Positions 41,264 through 45,932 of a stretch of DNA of 45,932 nucleotides are shown here, one piece after another (positions within the stretch are counted from its first letter, which is position 1; every line of letters begins with the position of its first letter). The notes beneath the pieces are model-generated. The model made no database searches. It saw nothing but the letters and a program-made list of their open reading frames with translations, and was not told where the DNA came from. Both the position numbers and the translations under genes were made by a program. Source of the stretch: GCA-2732805 sp964516605 (GTDB lineage: Bacteria > Pseudomonadota > Gammaproteobacteria > Coxiellales > Coxiellaceae); NCBI GenBank assembly GCA_964516605.1, contig CAZFAA010000008.1:1-45932 (forward strand). The letters run 5' to 3'.

Positions 41264-41614
41264 TTATAATTTTGGAGGGTGGTCGTAGTATTGGCACTCA
41301 GCGCCTAATGGCGAACTGATATCATGGACAATGACCCGATCATGTCTGCTAAGCGATTCAATCCTCGAATCATCTGCAAGTGCCGCACCCTCTTTACCAA
41401 CTGTTAAGCGCATATTGCAAAGAGGGATATTCCAGTATCGGCTAATCAGGATTTTCAGTTCTTTTACATGTTGCTGTGTATACAGCGAAAAAAAGGTTGT
41501 TCTGCCATCTAAACAATACACCGTTACAACTTGTTTTGCATAGCCCATTTCAAACACGGTCATGAGGAGCACAACAAGAATCAGCCTTGAAATATAACGT
41601 CGTCCTTGCCGCAT
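41264..41614 (-). CDS. Secreted protein with ubiquitin-like fold
   Basis: A signal peptide (residues 1-26, core LILVVLLMTVF, cleavage after YA) precedes a segment of about 70 residues that follows the ubiquitin pattern. It has the first hairpin VTVYCLDGRTT (ubiquitin: IFVKTLTGKT), the helix VKELKILISRYWNIP with the IP turn, RLTVGKEGAAL (ubiquitin RLIFAGKQL) and the last strand RVIVHDI. The order and spacing match throughout. A 17-residue tail follows without Gly-Gly, so it is not a conjugatable ubiquitin. Three Cys remain in the mature chain. It is likely periplasmic or exported to a host cell; function is unknown. Confidence 0.65.
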   Translation of the reverse strand: MRQGRRYISRLILVVLLMTVFEMGYAKQVVTVYCLDGRTTFFSLYTQQHVKELKILISRYWNIPLCNMRLTVGKEGAALADDSRIESLSRHDRVIVHDISSPLGAECQYYDHPPKL

Positions 41615-41671
41615 AGTATTGTTACCCTAATTAGAATAAACACGCTGTAACATGACTATAGCAAAATTTTA

Positions 41672-43027
41672 CTAGGTTTCGTGATGCGGTCTATCACGGT
41701 GCATAAACAATGCAGTAATCAGGCCTATAACAGACACCATAAATAAAACCAGCATGCCGTGCACATAACCCTGCTCTAAACTTGGGTAGAGCCCCACCAC
41801 GGCACCTGTCACAGCCAACCCCACACCTCCACCAATCTCTTGAAATGTTACAAATGTTCCCGCGGCTATTCCAGCATGACTTAATGATAGCGTGCTGACT
41901 GCACGAGTTGCAGCAGGATTCCAAATGAAAGACCACGCAATACCAAAGCTGAAGGCTGCTAATATAATTACAAGCAGTGATACATTCTCTTTAAAGAAAC
42001 ACTGTAATCCGGCCGATATAATTAAAAAAACCATGCCGCATACAATCAACCGTTTTGGCCCAAAAGATTGATAGAACCACTGGCTGCGCATTGAAAACAA
42101 TACAAGAGGTATGGTAACAAAGAGCATGATATAACCCACATATAATGGCTTATAACCTAATACGGTTTGTAAAAATAAAGGCAATAAGAAAAAATCAGCC
42201 CAAATAAAAAAGACCAATATGCACACACAAAATGAAGCTAATAAAAAACCACGGTTTTTAAAAAGGTCTTCGCGAATAATAGGCTGTTTGACTGACATTT
42301 CAATCGAAAAAAGCATACTAAAGCTGAGAACACTCACAATAGCCAGTAGTGCAATAGCCGAATGCGACCACAACTGTGATTGCACGATCATCATAACAAA
42401 ACTGGCCATACCGCTACATAAAAATACGGCTCCCAACCAATCAATCTGAGGAGCCTGCTCATTACTTTTTGATTCCTTAGCATAATACAGTACAAATATA
42501 AAGCTGAGCACAATCATCGGAACATTCAACAAGAATACCCACCGCCAAGAAAGTAAATGAACGATCACTCCGCTATATACAGGTCCGAGTGCCAATGCAA
42601 TACCACCTGAAGCAGCACACAATCCAATCGCCTTACTTCTTTTTTCCTCAGGGTACATATTCGTCACTAATGCTTGTGAGACCGGCATGATAATCGCTGA
42701 AGACAACCCATTTAATGCTTGTGAGCCAATCGCAAAATAAATATTAGGTGCAATCCCCATGAGCGTCATGGAAAGTGCCAACAATACGAGTGCGATTAAA
42801 AAAAGCTTCTTACGCCCAATAACGTCACCAAGCCTTCCAAAAACCACCAAAGTACTGCACACTAAAATGCCATAGATATTCATAATCCACTGTAATTGAT
42901 TCAGGGTTGCATGCAATTGTGTTTTAATAGAAGCCAGTGTCAAGGTCAATTCTGAGAAAACCAACCCGCCTATCGCTGCTGCGACACACACTCCTAATAC
43001 AGCACGTTTTTGATGAAACTGATTCAT
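41672..43027 (-). CDS. MFS multidrug exporter, DHA2 (EmrB/QacA) family
   Basis: This 451 aa protein has fourteen predicted helices, as in DHA2 transporters. Motifs are LQWIMNIYGILVCSTLVVF in helix 2, GRLGDVIGRKKLF in loop 2-3, and GGIALALGPVYSGVIVHLLSWRWVFLLN, the family's motif C and following WRW block. It should export lipophilic compounds in exchange for protons. The start ATG 43027 has AGGTG upstream. It is alone in its orientation between small secreted-protein genes and a glycosyltransferase. No EmrA partner is present. Confidence 0.92.
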   Translation of the reverse strand: MNQFHQKRAVLGVCVAAAIGGLVFSELTLTLASIKTQLHATLNQLQWIMNIYGILVCSTLVVFGRLGDVIGRKKLFLIALVLLALSMTLMGIAPNIYFAIGSQALNGLSSAIIMPVSQALVTNMYPEEKRSKAIGLCAASGGIALALGPVYSGVIVHLLSWRWVFLLNVPMIVLSFIFVLYYAKESKSNEQAPQIDWLGAVFLCSGMASFVMMIVQSQLWSHSAIALLAIVSVLSFSMLFSIEMSVKQPIIREDLFKNRGFLLASFCVCILVFFIWADFFLLPLFLQTVLGYKPLYVGYIMLFVTIPLVLFSMRSQWFYQSFGPKRLIVCGMVFLIISAGLQCFFKENVSLLVIILAAFSFGIAWSFIWNPAATRAVSTLSLSHAGIAAGTFVTFQEIGGGVGLAVTGAVVGLYPSLEQGYVHGMLVLFMVSVIGLITALFMHRDRPHHET

Positions 43028-43178
43028 ATTGTAATAACACCTCACTCACCTATATAGTGCTCGCGATTTTTAAGCCACTGCAATATGTTATTCGCATCTT
43101 GAAGTGTAATGGGTATAATGCGCCTGTCTAATTAAGTAAGAATTTAAAAATTATTGAGCATATTATAGGCTGAAAACA

Positions 43179-44156
43179 ATGCTTGGCGTTAGTTATATTA
43201 TTACCATTTACAATAAGGCGTCCTTCATACCTTACATGTTAGCTGGCCTCGAGTCCCAGCAAGGTGATTTTGAAAAACAATTCATCTTTATTAACGATGG
43301 CTCAACCGATGCCTCCATGGACATCATTCGCAATACAACCAAAACTTGGTCCAATACTATTTATATCGATCAGCTGAATCAAGGTCCAGCTATTGCCACA
43401 AATCATGCAGCAAAGCATGCCATATATCCTTATCTTAAAATGGTGGATGCGGATGATGTGCTCGCACCCTATGCAACAAAACTACTATTACATGCTTTAA
43501 ATCAGTCTGATTCTGCTGCGGCATATTCATTACCATTAGACATAAATACATCTATTGATTATTCACACGGCATTTTTTTTCCCGAAGAACCCAAGTCTAT
43601 TGATGTCACAGTCGTTAACGATACACTTTATACCGTTATCAAGATGGGCTGGGCGGGTAGCAGTAATTTAATGGTAAAGACAGCTGCATTTAAAGCAGTT
43701 GGTGGTTGCGATGAAACCGTTTTTGTCCAAGATTGGTCACTGCCCTTGCGTCTAGCGCGCTGCTATAGCATTTGCTTTTTTCGCGAGCTGATTGTTTATT
43801 TCCCTAAGACAGCGATGGGGCGCGTTATGGGGAATGAACCGCAAATGTTACATGACTTAACGTCAACACAATACAACTTTATCAAACAACATCCCGAATT
43901 AGCGAACCGTTATAAAAAAATTGCGGCAAAACGTTGCATTGGACGTGCCTGGAAATGGCAACGGCGTATTAATAACGCACCGTTATGTTCAAAGTTTTTT
44001 TTCTTATACGCAGCAAATAGATTGAAATTTCCGATCGACCCATTATGGCTACTTGAGCAAACTCCGAGTGTTTTTCGTCATAATCATACTATTCGCATTC
44101 CACAAACTAAGCAAAAAGCAGTAAGCTGTTTCGGTAAAAATGATCTGTCGGTGTAG
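43179..44156 (+). CDS. Family 2 glycosyltransferase
   Basis: This 325 aa GT-A-fold enzyme has the N-terminal VSYIITIYNKASFI strand, FINDGSTDASMDII nucleotide-binding motif, and LKMVDADDVLAP with the metal-binding Asp motif (DxD) at about 88-91. GGCDETVFVQDW may be the catalytic acidic region. No membrane segments are seen, although the C-terminal third is basic and Tyr/Phe-rich and may bind the membrane. It is not in a polysaccharide gene cluster; its acceptor and donor are unknown. Confidence 0.9.
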   Translation: MLGVSYIITIYNKASFIPYMLAGLESQQGDFEKQFIFINDGSTDASMDIIRNTTKTWSNTIYIDQLNQGPAIATNHAAKHAIYPYLKMVDADDVLAPYATKLLLHALNQSDSAAAYSLPLDINTSIDYSHGIFFPEEPKSIDVTVVNDTLYTVIKMGWAGSSNLMVKTAAFKAVGGCDETVFVQDWSLPLRLARCYSICFFRELIVYFPKTAMGRVMGNEPQMLHDLTSTQYNFIKQHPELANRYKKIAAKRCIGRAWKWQRRINNAPLCSKFFFLYAANRLKFPIDPLWLLEQTPSVFRHNHTIRIPQTKQKAVSCFGKNDLSV

Positions 44157-44233
44157 CACATCTTTGCGTGGAATTATTTAGCGCTCTTTAATGAGCCTTC
44201 AGTGTATTTTAATGTGTGGCACTACTTCTTTCC

Positions 44234-45193
44234 CTAGAGATTCTTGCGGCAAATCTGCTGCGCTAAATAGCCCACCGTACTCACATAGTAAATAGAATGA
44301 TTCCAATTCATGAGCACATTAAAATTATTAAATGTCATTAAATCAGGCCCGCCAAATGGACGTATAACAGAGGCAATTAAAGAGCCATCTAACGCTATTT
44401 GATTTACGGGATGCACTCCAAGCACTAACCAAGTATGGACTGGTTTTTTAACCTTGCGCGAGAGTAGTTCATCACTAATCGAATGAGGAACATATACTTC
44501 AATCGCCCATGGCGCATCCGGTTGCCAGCCATTTAACTTTAAATAATTAGCAATCGATGCAAAAACGTCTGCTTTATCCGTCCAAATATCACGTTTACCA
44601 TTACCGCTGTAGTCCACTGCAAATTTCTTCCAGCTTGAGGGCAAAAATTGCGGCTGTCCTGTACCCCCAGCCCACTCACCTTTAAAGTTTTTTAAATCAA
44701 CGTGACCATCGTTCAGTATATGCAGCGCAATTAAGAGCTCATTTCTAAAAAAACCGGAACGACGACTATCAAAGGCCAGCGTGGCGAGCGATTGAATTAC
44801 TGGAAATTTACCCATGTAATGCCCATAGCTGGTTTCCAATCCCCATATGGATACGATAAAGCAAGGATTAACACCGTATTCTTGACCAATTTTATTAAGT
44901 AATTGAGCATGTTTATCAAAGGCATTGCGTCCCATTTTAATACGATACGCATCAGCACGTGTCGTGCGGTATTGTAAATAGGTTAAGCGTTTTTCTGGCT
45001 GCCTCCTGTCGAGTTTCAAAATAGAGTGGTTGGGCTCATGCACATTAGCAAAGGCACTATCAAACGTGCTGGGGCGAATACCTTGTGCTATAGCCTCTTG
45101 CCTTACACTAGCAACAAATTGCTGCCAAGCTTCTGTAGCTAGAACACTTGTACTTATAAAAATTCCGAAAATACAACTTAACATCCATTTCAT
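44234..45193 (-). CDS. mltB: MltB-type lytic murein transglycosylase
   Basis: This enzyme cleaves MurNAc-GlcNAc bonds to give anhydro-MurNAc. A signal peptide (residues 1-19, CIFGIFISTSVLA) precedes the catalytic domain: FIVSIWGLETSYGHYMGKFP with the catalytic Glu, then TLAFDSRRSGFFRNELL, GEWAGGTGQPQFLPSSW, and DYSGNGKRDIWTDKADVFASIANYL. No lipobox and no C-terminal peptidoglycan-binding domain are seen. At 319 aa it fits the soluble form. It probably releases the muropeptides that NagZ later processes. Confidence 0.93.
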   Translation of the reverse strand: MKWMLSCIFGIFISTSVLATEAWQQFVASVRQEAIAQGIRPSTFDSAFANVHEPNHSILKLDRRQPEKRLTYLQYRTTRADAYRIKMGRNAFDKHAQLLNKIGQEYGVNPCFIVSIWGLETSYGHYMGKFPVIQSLATLAFDSRRSGFFRNELLIALHILNDGHVDLKNFKGEWAGGTGQPQFLPSSWKKFAVDYSGNGKRDIWTDKADVFASIANYLKLNGWQPDAPWAIEVYVPHSISDELLSRKVKKPVHTWLVLGVHPVNQIALDGSLIASVIRPFGGPDLMTFNNFNVLMNWNHSIYYVSTVGYLAQQICRKNL

Positions 45194-45214
45194 TATGGCC
45201 CTCCAATAAACACG

Positions 45215-45245
45215 AAAATAAAAATATCCGTGGTATTTTTATTTT
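45215..45245. repeat. AT-rich perfect palindrome upstream of mltB
   Basis: AAAATAAAAATA (45215-45226) and TATTTTTATTTT (45234-45245) are exact complements around the loop TCCGTGG. It stands in the 5' region of mltB. It may be a terminator, an operator or chance AT-rich sequence. Confidence 0.35.
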
Positions 45246-45387
45246 AACTATTTTGATTTCGCTTAAGCGGCAAAACCATATTACGGCGACTCAAAGGGGT
45301 GGTCACACGCTCCTATTAAGACACCCCGCTCGAAAGCTGTAATACAAGAAGTCTAGCATCTTTTACATTAAGAATAACTGTATTACT

Positions 45388-45932
45388 ATGACGTTTATGG
45401 AAAAGCGCATTAAATACTCTAAAATGGCCCCCACCCCATTATTTGATACATTGGATCATACTCATGTCTCAACACGATCTGATACAGTGCCGCATCAGTA
45501 CAAAGATGATTATCACCATGCATTAAGTTTTTTACATAGCTATCGTGGCTCTGAGGCTACATTCAACTCATATCGACGTGAACTGGAACGCTTATTACAC
45601 TGGAGCTGGCACATTGCCAAAAAAAACATAAACAAAATTAAGCGCGATGATTTTGAAACGTTTATTGAATTTTGCTTGCAGCCACCAACCCATTGGATTG
45701 GCACCAAAACAGTTAAACGTTTTATAGAACGTAATGGGTTACGTATTCCCAACCCAGACTGGCGCCCTTTTGTAGCACTGGTCAGTAAAGTAGATTTTGG
45801 TGAAGGGAAAACAGCAGACCCCAATCACTATGTGCTATCACAAAAAGCCTTACAAGCCGTTTTTTCCATACTAGGTAGCTTTTACAGCTATTTAATGCAA
45901 GAGGACTACATCGACTGGAACCCTGTGGCACA
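45388..45932 (+). CDS. Tyrosine recombinase/integrase, N-terminal part (cut by window end)
   Basis: A frame opens at ATG 45388 and runs without stop to the end of the window, giving about 181 residues; an in-frame ATG at 45397 is an alternative start. The region HHALSFLHSYRGSEATFNSY through RRELERLLHWSW and INKIKRDDFETFIEF has the look of a phage-integrase core-binding (SAM-like) domain. The segment YVLSQKALQAVFSILGSFYSYLMQEDYIDWNPV is the typical end of that domain just before the catalytic part. Catalytic residues (R-H-R-Y) lie beyond the window. No attachment site or tRNA gene is seen beside it. Confidence 0.8.
   Translation, partial: MTFMEKRIKYSKMAPTPLFDTLDHTHVSTRSDTVPHQYKDDYHHALSFLHSYRGSEATFNSYRRELERLLHWSWHIAKKNINKIKRDDFETFIEFCLQPPTHWIGTKTVKRFIERNGLRIPNPDWRPFVALVSKVDFGEGKTADPNHYVLSQKALQAVFSILGSFYSYLMQEDYIDWNPVA

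Noticed and set aside
1..45932. CRISPR array, tRNA or rRNA gene
   Set aside because: I saw no regularly spaced repeats, no cloverleaf-like sequence and no rRNA signature, although a covariance search could not be run.

Overview
The window reads as chromosomal DNA of a gammaproteobacterium, most likely a member of the Legionellales (Legionella/Coxiella/Aquicella-type relatives). The support is a moderately AT-rich sequence, gammaproteobacterial housekeeping genes (miaA, ybiT, nagZ, hpt, DUF1820, csiV, uup), and several lineage-specific membrane or secreted proteins of the kind found in amoeba-associated bacteria. The genus is an inference; no rRNA or other marker is present.

Layout. 1-5833 (+): miaA, the ABC-F ATPase ybiT, an L,D-transpeptidase translationally coupled to it, then DUF924, DUF1820, nagZ and hpt. 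5886-11954 (-): an internally duplicated membrane protein whose putative promoter holds a near-consensus Fur box, then a compact amino-sugar operon (csiV, sugar-porter MFS, GlcNAc-type kinase, SIS-family deaminase, PIG-L deacetylase). 12231-13931 (+): a large effector-like protein of unknown function. 13973-16884 (-): a solitary prpD, a MITE-like insertion with an 11-bp direct repeat, and a DHA3/MefA-like exporter preceded by a 23-codon leader ORF and a terminator hairpin, which looks like an attenuator. 17207-18833 (+): a secreted NodB deacetylase and a second, different L,D-transpeptidase. 18845-20214 (-): an EncFtn-like ferritin, a rhodanese and an AIM24 protein in a tightly coupled operon. 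20343-25515: a Bcr/CflA-like exporter (+), a secreted protein of unknown function, an alkylation-repair pair (Ada-AlkA fusion and Ogt), and a cold-shock protein.

25926-36909 is a nearly complete pentose-phosphate locus. On the minus strand pgi, two tandem zwf paralogues, pgl, a GmhB-like HAD phosphatase, tkt and tal form one run, and gnd is divergent. The tal and pgi proteins look like the two halves of the bifunctional TAL-PGI enzyme, here encoded separately at opposite ends of the operon.

36950-45932: a BaiN/HI0933-like flavoprotein, a rhomboid protease, the ABC-F ATPase uup, two small secreted proteins (one with a convincing ubiquitin-like beta-grasp pattern), a DHA2-type MFS exporter, a GT2 glycosyltransferase, an MltB-type lytic transglycosylase, and the start of a tyrosine recombinase cut off by the window end.

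A recurring theme is cell-wall turnover and amino-sugar reuse: NagZ, MltB, two L,D-transpeptidases, CsiV, a NodB deacetylase and the amino-sugar operon. Amino sugars recovered as fructose-6-phosphate would enter the same sugar-phosphate pool that the pentose-phosphate locus uses. The most unusual items are the secreted ubiquitin-like protein, the Fur-boxed duplicated membrane protein, the leader-peptide attenuator upstream of the exporter, the orphan EncFtn operon, the split TAL/PGI with duplicated zwf, and the MITE-like element.
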